Shown here in pieces: positions 25,965 through 35,800 of a stretch of DNA of 64,000 nt. Positions within the stretch are counted from its first letter, which is position 1; every line of letters starts with the position of its first letter. Below the pieces are notes generated by a model that was given only the letters and a program-made list of their open reading frames with translations, was not told the origin of the DNA and searched no databases. This stretch comes from Planctomycetota bacterium (GTDB lineage Bacteria; Planctomycetota; UBA8742; UBA2392). Made by a program: the position numbers and the translations under genes. The DNA lies in assembly GCA_020638675.1 (NCBI GenBank), contig JACKID010000003.1:310001-374000 (forward strand). The letters are read 5' to 3'.

Positions 25965-27732
25965 TCAACCCCCGCATGCGTCGAGTCAACCGCAAGAGAG
26001 GCCCCGGCGTCAACGCCCGGCCCAAGGTGCGCCACGCGGTCGCGCTGCCCGGTCGCAAGCGCAAGGCACGCCAGGCGTAGCGCAACGCGGCGATGGTGTG
26101 CCCGGCGTTCTTGCCATCGCTGGCGTCGCGACAGAATTGTCGGAACTGGCGGGCGGGCCATTCCGGCGTCGCACCGAACTCGCGCTCGAGCAGCCGCAGG
26201 CGCGCACGCTGTACGTCAAGGAAACGGGTGTGCGTCAGCGAATCCGCCGTGTCGCCGTACTCATACAGCACGCGGTGCAGCCACAGCAGGTTTGTGCGGC
26301 GACGCATGCGCAGCCAGTAGTCGTAGTCTTCGGCGCAGGCAAACGCCGGGTCGTATTCGCCGACCGCGCGGGCGACCGATGCGCGATACATGAAGCAGGC
26401 GCCCGTGCAGCAGGATTCGGACAGGGCCTCCGGCGGCCCAAGGCGCGGGATGCGTACGGTTCCCACGTCGTTTCGGACCAGCATGTCGGCGTAGACCATG
26501 CCGACATCCGGGTTGAGCTGCAGCTCGCGCGCGAGTGCCTGCAGGGCTCCCGGGCGGTAGGCGTTGTCGTCACTCGTCCATGTCCAGAACTCGCCCTGTG
26601 CCCGTTCAAACCCTTTGTTCAAGGCAGTCGGCAGCCCAACGTGTTCGAGGTGCACCGTGGTCAGCCGAGGATCCTTCAGCGCGTCCAGACGCGCGCGGGT
26701 ATCGTCCGTGCTGCCGTCGTTGACGACAATCAATTCGAGGTTCGGGTAGTCCTGCTTTAGCACGTTGTCTACGGCCGCCTCGATCAAGCGGGCGCGGTTG
26801 CGCGTCGGCAGGACGACACTCACCAGCGGGTGTTTCTTCTGCAAGAGCCATTGGTAGACACCAGCTTCACGACGGTCGATCACGGCAGCGTCGAAAGACT
26901 CGCTGGCTGTGCGCGCCGGTGCCGCCAGCCGGGCCTGCATGGCAGGATCGGCGATGGCGTCTATGGCTGAGGCGATACTGCCCGGGTTCGTCGGATTCAC
27001 CAGCAGTCCATCCCAGCGGTCGGTGACGAATTCGCGCATCACGTCCGTGTCCGAAACGATACAGGGGGTGCCGCAGGCGAGCGCCTGCGCCGGGGCGATC
27101 CCCGGGTCGCCGTTTGCCGGCATCAGCAGGGCGTCCGCCCAGCGGAACCAGCTCGGCAGCGCCTCGGCCGATTCGTTCGTGCGTCGCTCCGCGAACCGCT
27201 GCTCGATCCAGTTGCCGGCGCCGAGATGCACCAGTTTCAAGTCGGGATGGTGTTTTGACGCGATGGTGCACGCCTCCAGCATGCGCGGAATGTTGTCGTG
27301 ATCGAAGCTGAGCAGCTTTGGCCTGCCCTCGCCCCCTCGGGCTGCTGCTCCGTCGGGCGAGAACCGTTGACGATCTACCCGCTCGTGCAGCGTCACCACG
27401 CGTGCCGGGTCTGCGCCCTGCGCGATGCCTCGCGCCGCCGCCGCTTCGTTGCGTGCCAGAACACAGGCCGCCTCTTTCAGGAACTCGCCCGCGGCGTCGG
27501 CCGACAGGACGATGGACACCCCGAGATCCTTGCCGAGTTCGTGCGCCAGCCTCGCGCCGGAGGCATCCGCCCGGATGCAATCCGGACGCAGGCCGCGCGC
27601 AGTTTCCCCGGCGTCGGGTCTGACAACTTGAACTTCGCGGAAAACGTTCTCGGGATTGCCCGGAGGATTCGCCGAGTCGGTGATCACCAGCAGAAGGCCG
27701 AGCCGTTCCGCGCTGTCGGCAGAGTCGCTCAT
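25954..27732 (-). CDS. Two-domain glycosyltransferase (GT4-like + family 2)
   Basis: 592 residues. The N-terminal half (about 1-300) is a GT-B-type domain with the C-terminal lobe (KLLSFDHDNIPRMLEACTIA, ALLMPANGDPGIAPAQALACG) but a short N-terminal lobe. From about residue 305 a GT-A family 2 domain begins: SVVLPTRNRARLIEAAVDNV, ELIVVNDGSTDDT and TSDDNAYRPGAL, then ACAEDYDYWLRM in the acceptor region. It starts in an ATGA overlap with wzt and ends overlapping wecB. It is likely a polymerising or linker-adding enzyme for the glycan exported by Wzm/Wzt. Confidence 0.85.
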   Translation of the reverse strand: MSDSADSAERLGLLLVITDSANPPGNPENVFREVQVVRPDAGETARGLRPDCIRADASGARLAHELGKDLGVSIVLSADAAGEFLKEAACVLARNEAAAARGIAQGADPARVVTLHERVDRQRFSPDGAAARGGEGRPKLLSFDHDNIPRMLEACTIASKHHPDLKLVHLGAGNWIEQRFAERRTNESAEALPSWFRWADALLMPANGDPGIAPAQALACGTPCIVSDTDVMREFVTDRWDGLLVNPTNPGSIASAIDAIADPAMQARLAAPARTASESFDAAVIDRREAGVYQWLLQKKHPLVSVVLPTRNRARLIEAAVDNVLKQDYPNLELIVVNDGSTDDTRARLDALKDPRLTTVHLEHVGLPTALNKGFERAQGEFWTWTSDDNAYRPGALQALARELQLNPDVGMVYADMLVRNDVGTVRIPRLGPPEALSESCCTGACFMYRASVARAVGEYDPAFACAEDYDYWLRMRRRTNLLWLHRVLYEYGDTADSLTHTRFLDVQRARLRLLEREFGATPEWPARQFRQFCRDASDGKNAGHTIAALRYAWRALRLRPGSATAWRTLGRALTPGPLLRLTRRMRGLNDS

Positions 27733-28985
27733 GGCTTCGGGGGTGCCCCCGCTTCCGTCGGCTGGGCGATGCTCCAGCGTTGGGGCAGCTCAAGCAGCGC
27801 GTGCGATGCGCTGTCCGGCGGGCGGCGGACCTCGAAGCGGAGCGCGTCTTCGCAACGCTCCGCGGCGATGAATGCGTCATGCGCTTTCACTGCGGCGTTC
27901 ACCCGGTACTGGCCGATGGGCAACTGCAGGCTCGCGATCTTGACGTCAAACACACCGTTGCCGACGGCCGTTTCGCCGGCCAGCGCGTCGCCACTCGAGA
28001 GCTGGGCGAGATTCCCCCCGGGCGTCGAGATCAGGTAGCGCGGGTCGTCGTGCAACAGGTCCAGAGTCACGACCGGCCCGCTGACTGGCTCGGCGAAATT
28101 CCAGTGCACGCGCAGCGTCACGGGTGTGCCGGCCGTCAGCTCATGGATCGGCTCGCCGCGCTCATCCAGCATTTCGACGTGGGTGATGCCCGTGCGGTCG
28201 CTGGCTGGAGCTTCTGAGTCCTGGAGACGTTCAGCCTGGTCCCGCAGGTAGCGGTCGATGACCGGGCGAGGCGCGTCGATCACAAGTGATTCGCCGCGAT
28301 TCAGGTACATGCAGCGGGTCGCCGACTGAATCACGTGCATCTGGTGGCTGACGATGACGATGCTGCAGCCCTGCTTGCGGCGGCGCTCGATCCAGTCGTG
28401 GCATCTGGCCTGAAAGGACGCGTCGCCGACGGCCAGCACTTCGTCCACGAGCAGCACGTCCGGGTCGGCGTGCGCGGCAATCGCAAACGACAGGCGGGCG
28501 TGCATGCCGCTGCTGTAGTTCTTGACCGGCATATCCATGAATTCGGGCAACTCGGCGAACTCGACGATGCTGTCGAACTTGGCGCGGATCTCGCGCTGCG
28601 ACATGCCGAGGATCGAGCCGTAGATGAACACGTTGTCGCGCGCCGGCAGCATCGGGTGAAAGCCCGCGCCAAGCTCGATCAGACCCGTCACGCGGCCCTG
28701 TGCACGGACGCTGCCGCGGTCGGGGCGGAAAATGCGGAACAGCAGCTTCAGGATGCTGCTCTTGCCTGCTCCGTTCGGCCCGATGATTCCGAGCGTTTCG
28801 CCGGGCTCGAGTGCGAACGAGATGTTCCTCAGCGCCCAGAACTGGTGCGGGCGAAGCCCGTCTTCGTCCGGGCGCTGGAACAGCCGCCGCGGCAGTCCGT
28901 ATAGAAGCTCTGCCAACGTCGTCACTTCCGTGCGGCGCTGGAGGCGCTTCCAGACGTCCTTCAGCTCGACACGCGGGGAGTTCAT
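27729..28985 (-). CDS. wzt: Polysaccharide ABC exporter ATPase with C-terminal substrate-recognition domain
   Basis: 418 residues. The nucleotide-binding domain (about 1-250) has Walker A GPNGAGKSS, signature YSSGMHARLSFAIA, Walker B DVLLVDEVLAVGD and the switch His (SHQMH). The family-typical sequence YGSILGMSQREI is present, and an N-terminal insertion (residues about 15-50) precedes the Walker A. Residues about 270-400 form a Wzt-type beta-sandwich (VTLRVHWNFAEPVSGPVVTLDLL), which in characterised systems reads the terminal modification of the O-polysaccharide. It overlaps the permease gene wzm by 4 bp, completing an ABC-dependent glycan exporter of the inner membrane. Confidence 0.92.
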   Translation of the reverse strand: MNSPRVELKDVWKRLQRRTEVTTLAELLYGLPRRLFQRPDEDGLRPHQFWALRNISFALEPGETLGIIGPNGAGKSSILKLLFRIFRPDRGSVRAQGRVTGLIELGAGFHPMLPARDNVFIYGSILGMSQREIRAKFDSIVEFAELPEFMDMPVKNYSSGMHARLSFAIAAHADPDVLLVDEVLAVGDASFQARCHDWIERRRKQGCSIVIVSHQMHVIQSATRCMYLNRGESLVIDAPRPVIDRYLRDQAERLQDSEAPASDRTGITHVEMLDERGEPIHELTAGTPVTLRVHWNFAEPVSGPVVTLDLLHDDPRYLISTPGGNLAQLSSGDALAGETAVGNGVFDVKIASLQLPIGQYRVNAAVKAHDAFIAAERCEDALRFEVRRPPDSASHALLELPQRWSIAQPTEAGAPPKP

Positions 28986-29767
28986 GCCAGCTCCCCAAAC
29001 CGTCGCTCAACCCGCCGGAACCAGAGCCATGCGGCAATCGGCGTCGCGGCGCTGATGGCGACGGCCGCCGCCAACTGGCCCATGTGCGGGGCGGGCGCGC
29101 CCAACAGCAGAGCGCGGTAGGTGTCGAGGATCGGCGTGATCGGGTTGAAATAGCCGATCCAGCCCAGCGCCCCCTGCCGCGGCAGCGGATACACGACGGA
29201 GCTGGCGAACATCCAGACCGTGATGCCCACCTGCAGAACGTACTGCACGTCACGATACAGAAGGTTGGCGCCGGCGATGAACATCGCCAGGCCAACGCCG
29301 AACGAGAGCTGCATCAACAACACAAGCGGAAGCAGTGCGGCCCCCGGCCCAGGTGTGATGCCGTACCAGACCATCAGCCCCGCCAGCACCACAGACGCGA
29401 TCAGGAAGTCGAACAGCGCCGCGACCACTCTCGAAAGCGGCAGAACTTCCCGTGCGAAGTAGACCTTCGTGACCAGCACGGTGTTGTCGGTCAGGCTGCG
29501 CGCACCGCCCGTTAGTATCCCCGCGTGAAGCTGCCAGGGCAGCAGGCCCGCATAGGCGAACACAGGGTAGGGAATGCCGCCGGTTTGGAAGTTGGCGACC
29601 CGCGAGAACACCACGCTGAAGATCAGCATCAGCGAAACCGGCAGCGCCACGGCCCAACCAGCGCCAAGCAGCGAGTAACGATACCGCGCGCGGATCTCCC
29701 GCCGTGCAAGCACGCCGATGAGCTCGCGGTAGCCGATCAGTTCACGCAGATCCCGGGCTGCCTTCAT
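28982..29767 (-). CDS. wzm: Polysaccharide ABC exporter permease
   Basis: 261 residues with about six transmembrane segments and the ABC2_membrane signature of Wzm/TagG/KpsM proteins: LARREIRARYRYSLLGAGWA at the N-terminus, FAYAGLLPWQL, LTDNTVLVTKVYFAREVLPL and YFNPITPILDTYR. It pairs with the overlapping wzt. No clear Shine-Dalgarno precedes it. It lies 42 bp downstream of the giant surface protein gene on the same strand, so it may be read from the same transcript. Confidence 0.93.
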   Translation of the reverse strand: MKAARDLRELIGYRELIGVLARREIRARYRYSLLGAGWAVALPVSLMLIFSVVFSRVANFQTGGIPYPVFAYAGLLPWQLHAGILTGGARSLTDNTVLVTKVYFAREVLPLSRVVAALFDFLIASVVLAGLMVWYGITPGPGAALLPLVLLMQLSFGVGLAMFIAGANLLYRDVQYVLQVGITVWMFASSVVYPLPRQGALGWIGYFNPITPILDTYRALLLGAPAPHMGQLAAAVAISAATPIAAWLWFRRVERRFGELA

Positions 29768-29809
29768 AGCAAGAAGATACGGTGGTTTGCCGCAAGTGCA
29801 CGCGCGAGA

Positions 29810-32800
29810 TCAATCGCCCCAGAACCACGTATCGGCGATCGTTCCCGACTGTTCCGTCAGCGGGTTGCTTGAGTAGTACGGCTGCGAGTAAGTGCCGCCG
29901 CTGCCGCCGACCACTACCAGGCGATTCGTGGCGCTGTCCCAGACGGCCGAGTGGCCCCAGCGGGCCTGCGGCGTCGTGCTGGGCGGATTGACCTGTGCCC
30001 AGGTGTCGGTGGTTAGGTCGAAGGTGTACAGCCCGCTCTGCGCGGCGGTGCCGCAGCCGCCATACAGGATGAAGCGCTCGCCCGCGGCGTCGTGCACCAT
30101 CGAGCCCCAAGCGCCGGCCGGGGGCATTGAGCCCAGTTGCGTCCAGGTCATGCTGTTGAGGTTGAGTTCAAACAACTGATTGCTGAAGCTGCCGAAGCCG
30201 TAGCCGCCGAACACCAGCATGCGGTTCCGCCCGCTCTGCCCGTCGTAGATTGCCCGCGGATACATGCGAGCAGAAGGCGCTGTGCCGCCGGCGCTGATGC
30301 TGGTCCAGACCAGCGTGTTCAGGTCCAGGCGCATCAGGCTTGCCGACGCGCTGCCATAAACATCCGCTCCGCCGAACATGATCATGTTGCCCGCGCCGTC
30401 GACGATTGCGGAGTGGAACGAGCGCCGCAAAGGCACGATACCGGCGTACGCGGTCAACTGGACCCATTGCTCTGTGCCCGGGTTGAGCTCGAGCGCCCAG
30501 AGTTCATCGACCGTGGTGGCGGCCGTCGTGCCGAGGCGTCCACCGTACATCAGGATGCGCGGCGGCGAGTGGCCGGCGTCGTAGACGAACGACGCGCCGG
30601 TGCGACCAACCGGCGCAGTGCCGGAAGCCGACAGCAGGCTCCAGCTCGGGGGCGAAGTGGACAGATCCAGTTGCCACAGCGCGCTGGAGTTCGCGCCGTT
30701 CACCACGCCGCTGAACACGATCATGCGGTTGCCGACCGGGTCGTAGGCCGACTGGGCGTAGGCGAGGTTGGGCGGCGTGGACGGTACAGCCAGCTGGTTG
30801 TACGCCGGCGTCGGCGCCGTGCAGTCGATCTCCCAGACGTCGGAGACAGGCCCAATTCCGTACTTGCCCATGCCCACAACGAAGAGACCGGCATTGTCGA
30901 GGCAGCCCGCGTGTTCAATGCGTTCGTTCGGTGCGCCGGCCGAGGTGGCAATCGAGGTCCATGCCGCAATCGGGTTGGTGAGGTCAAGCTCCCAGGTATC
31001 GGCGAGCTGCATGTAGGCGCGTTTGCCCGCGTGAATGTACACGAGGCTGCCCCCCGACGCGGCCGCGCTTGCGAATCGCGTGCGCGCCAATGGCTGTGTG
31101 CCGCCCGGCGTGATGTTCAGCCACGTCGGCGTCGGTAGCGAGTAGTCGAGCGCCCAGACGTCATTCTGTTCCGTCGGAGTTTCACCGCAGAACACGACCA
31201 TGCGGTTGTTGGTCGAATCAAACGTCGCACCGTGGCCACAGCGGGCGGTGGGCGCGGCGCCGAGCGTTGTCGGCTGGCTCCAGCGCGTTGCGGGGGGATG
31301 GGCGAAGTCGAATTCCCAGTAGTCATTCGTCTTGGCGCTGCCCTGGCCGCCGAACACCAGCATACGGCCGCCGCTGGGGTCGCAGACGACTGAGGTAAGC
31401 GCGCGAGCCGTCGGGCCCGGCGTGGCCGACCACTGCTGCCACGCGAGCGTATTCACGTCGAGTGTCCAGACGTCATCCAGATAGCCCGTGCCGCCCTGAC
31501 CGCCGAACAGCATGACGCGCTGGTTCGCACTGTCGTAGCAGGCCGCGGCGAACCCCCGCGCGACCGGAATCGAGCCGGCCTGCGACAGGCGTACCCACGG
31601 TCCCGGAGTGTTGCGGTCCAGGGCCCAAAGGTCGTTCACGTAGCCATTGGCGGTCAGCCCGCCGAACAGCAGCACGCGGTTGTTGACCGCGTCGTTGACC
31701 ATCACGGCGCCCGTACGGCCGGCCGGGCCGGCGGCGTCGCTCAAGGCATCCGGCGCGGTCAGCCAGGTTGCCGGCGAGGCCAGCGACAGCACCGCGAGGG
31801 TTGCGTTCTGCACGCGGGCAAAGTTGCGCCCGCCCAGCATTACGAATTGGTCGCGCGTTTCGTCGTATGCGCCGCTGTGCCAGAAGCGCCCGCCCGAATT
31901 CGGCTCATCGGGTAGTTGCGACCAGGCCATTGTCGCGATGTCGAGGCTCCAGGTCTCGGTGAGAGACGCCGTGGAGGTCAGCCCGCCCTGCAGGATCATC
32001 GCGTGGCGCAACGAGTCGTATGCCACGGCCGGATAGCGGGCGAACATCGGGCCGCCCGCAGGCGTCAGGTTTGTCCAGGTCGGCGTCGCGCCCAGCGTCA
32101 TTTCCCACAGTTGGGACTGGTACGGGCGATAGACCAGCATGCGCGCGCCGATCGGGTCATAGATCGAGGCGTTGCCGATGCTGACGGGGAAGGCCGGCGG
32201 ATTCACGGTTGTGAGCGCGCCACTGCCCCAGTTCTCGCTGCCGGGCGTCAGGTCGAGCGCCCAGACGTCCTGCAACACGGCGCTGGCGTGATAGCCGCCA
32301 TAGAGGATCGCGCGGTTGTTTGGCGTGTCGACAATCAGGGTTCCGTGCGTGCGGATAGACGGGCGTGTGCCGACGGAGGCAATCTGCGTCCAGCTTTCGG
32401 CCCCCGGCGTCAGGTCGAGCGCGAAGGTGTCGTTCGTGTCGCCGGTGGCGGACTGGCCGCCGAAGATGAGCATCTGATTATGCGCCGCGTCGTACGCGCC
32501 CAGAACCTCGCGGCGCGGCGACGGCGGAGTGCCCGTCGGGGTCAAGAGGCGCCAGCTGCTTGTGGCGTAGACGAATTCCCAGGTCTCATTGCTCAGCACG
32601 CCGTTGCGATAGCCGCCAAAGACGACCAGTCGATCGTGGGCGACGTCGCGAATCATGGTGTGCTCAGACACGAGGCCGGGGCTGCCGGTGACCGGGTTGT
32701 AGCGGGTCCAGCCGCCCTGGCGGGTCAGTGTGAACATGCTGCTGCTGCCGAGGGTGCCCGGTACGCCGCTGACCGCGGGCGAGAGCGTGATGACGTAGTC

Positions 32801-35800
32801 GCTGGCCGTGGTGTGGCCTTCGGTTGCATACGCGTCCCAGTAGAAGACGAGCGTGGTACCTTCCGGCACGGCCTGGATCACGTTGCCGACCACGGTGTAG
32901 CCGCCCACGACCATCGAGATCACCGCCGCGCCGGGCGTGCCGCCCTGGTTCCCGCCCGTGTAGGTTACGGTGACGTCCACCAGGCTTGCGGCCGGCCCGC
33001 TGACGTCGCCCTGTACGCGTACCGGGCCGCCGTCGTCGGGGCCGACCTGCACGCTGGTCACCGCCGAGCCCAGCACGCCATTGCCGCTAAGGCCGATGCT
33101 GGTCTGCTGCGGTGTCGTGCTGGGGCCGTTGTCCCAGTCCACAACCAGCTGTGCCGAGTAGGCGCGCACGGCCGTTGGCGAGAACTGGCCGGAGAAGTTC
33201 CAGAAGGCAGTCGGAACGAGTACCTGGTTCACCGGCGGCGTACCGCTGAGTGACCAGAAGGCCGCGTCTGCACCCGCGGTCGAGACGCCGAGGATGCGAA
33301 TCGCCCCTGTGCCGTTGTTCGTGATTGTGTGCGTGACGGGAGAAGAGGACATCCCGGTTGCCACGCTTCCGTAGTTGCCGTTATTGCTGAGCGTGACGGA
33401 GCCGGCTGTGCCGGTGCCGTTCACGATGATGCTCGTCATCGTGCTGCCGATGCCGCCCCCCTGGTTCCATGTAATATCCAGCGTGCCGTTCCGTGCGCCG
33501 ACGGCTGTGGGGGTAAAGATGCCGTCGAAGTTCACACTGCTGAGCGAAGCAACCGTAGCCGGCAGCGCCGGCAGGTTTGCCACGGCCCAGTCGCCGGTGG
33601 CGGCGATGGCTGTAATCTCAATGGGTCCGGAGCCGGTGCTGTTCACCACATGATTGATGGGGGCCGTGGCGACGCCAACATTGCTGCTTCCATAGTTGAT
33701 TGGCGAAGTCACGCCGATTGAGCCGACGGTGCCGTTGCCGTCGACGACTATGTTGGTGACCTGCGGGCCAACGCCGCCACCCTGGTTCCAGCTGATCTGG
33801 ATGGTTGCATTGCGTGCACCTGTGGCCGTTGGCGTGAAGATTCCGTTGAAGTTGAAGGTCCCGGCCGCATTCACAGTCGCGGGGAGGCCCGGAACGCCCG
33901 TGAGCAACCAGTCGCCACCAACACTCACACTCGTGATGGTCATAGGTCCGCTGCCGCTGTTGGTGAGCGTGTGGCCGACGGGAGCTGTCGCAACACCAAC
34001 GTTGCTGCTGCCGTAGTTGACGGGGGTCGTGACGCTCGCTGCAGCCAGAGTTCCGTTGCCGTTTACAACGATGTTGGTGACCTGCGGGCCAACGCCGCCG
34101 CCCTGGTTCCAGCTGATCTGGATGGTTGCGTTGCGGGCGCCCGTGGCCGTCGGCGTGAAGATGCCGTTGAAGTTGAACGTCCCGGCCGCATTCACAGTCG
34201 CGGGGAGGCCCGGAACGCCGCTGAGCGACCAATCGCCGCCCACGGTGACCGCAGTGACTGACATCGGGCCTGAGCCGGTATTTGTAAGCGTGTGGCCTAC
34301 GGGAGCTGTGGCTACACCGACGTTACTGCTGCCGTAGTTAATGGGCGTCGTGACACTGGCTGTCGCAAGTGTGCCGGTGCCGTTGAGTACGATGTTGGTT
34401 ACCTGCGGGCCAACGCCGCCGCCCTGGTTCCAGCTGATCTGGATCGTCGCGTTGCGGGCACCGGTTGCGGTCGGTGTGAAGATGCCGTTGAAGTTGAATG
34501 TACCGGCCGCATTCACAGTGGCGGGGAGGCCCGGAACACCGCTGAGCGACCAGTCGCCGCCCACGCTGACGGCGGTGATTGTCATCGGCCCGCTGCCGCT
34601 GTTGGTGAGCGTGTGGCCCACTGGAGCTGTCGCTACACCGACGTTACTGCTGCCGTAGTTGACTGGCGAAGTGACGTTGGCGGTGGCCTGTGTTCCCGTG
34701 CCGTTGAGAGTAATCGGGGTGATGGTGCTGCCGGCGCCCTGGTTCCAGGTGATGTTGATGATCGCGGTGCGCGCGCCCGTTGTCGTCGGCGTGAACACAG
34801 AATCAAAGCCAATGTTGCTGCCCGCGTTGATGGTTGCAGGTAGACCGGGCAACACGCCCAACGCCCAGTCGCCCGGGTTCGCACCGGCGAGAGCAATGGC
34901 CGTGACCTGCAGCGGGCCGCTGCCGGTGTTGTCCAGGACGTGGTTGGTCGGTGCGGTCGACACGCCGATGTTGCTGCTACCGAAGTTCACCGGTGTGGTG
35001 ACGCTCAGGGCAGCCTGTGTGCCCGTTCCGTTCACGGCAATCGGCGTCATGGTGCTGCCCACACCGCCGCCCTGATCCCAGGTGATGGTGATCGTCGCAT
35101 TCCGGGCGCCGAGGGCCGTCGGCGTGAAAACGCCGTCGAAATTAACGCTGCCGCCGAACGGTACGTTCGCGGGTAGAGCCGGCAGATTGTTCAGTACCCA
35201 GTCGCCGGCTGAAACGGAGATGGCCGTGATCGTCATCGGGCCCGAGCCCGTGTTGTTGACGACGTGATTCTGCGTCGGCGCCGCGATGCCGATGTTGCTG
35301 CTGCCGTAGTTCACCGGGGTGGTCACACCGATGTTTGCCAGCGTTCCGTTGCCGTTGACCACGATGTTGGTGACCTGCGGGCCAACGCCGCCGCCCTGGT
35401 TCCAGCTGATCTGGATGGTCGCGTTGCGTGCGCCGGTTGCGGTGGGTGTGAAGATGCCGCTGAAGTTGAACGTCCCGGCCGCATTCACAGTCGCGGGGAG
35501 ACCCGGCACGCCAGTGAGCGACCAGTCACCGCCCACGCTGACGGCGTTGATTGTCATGGGTCCGCTACCGGTGTTGGTCAGCGTGTGACCTACCGGCGCG
35601 GTCGCTACACCGACGTTGCTGCTGCCGTAGTTGACTGGCGAAGTGACGCTGGCGGTGGCCTGTGTTCCGTTGCCGTTTACAACGATGTTGGTGACCTGCG
35701 GCCCGATGCCGCCGCCCTGGTTCCAACTGATCTGGATGGTTGCGTTGCGGGCCCCGGTTGCGGTGGGTGTGAAGATGCCGCTGAAGTTGAACGTCCCGGC

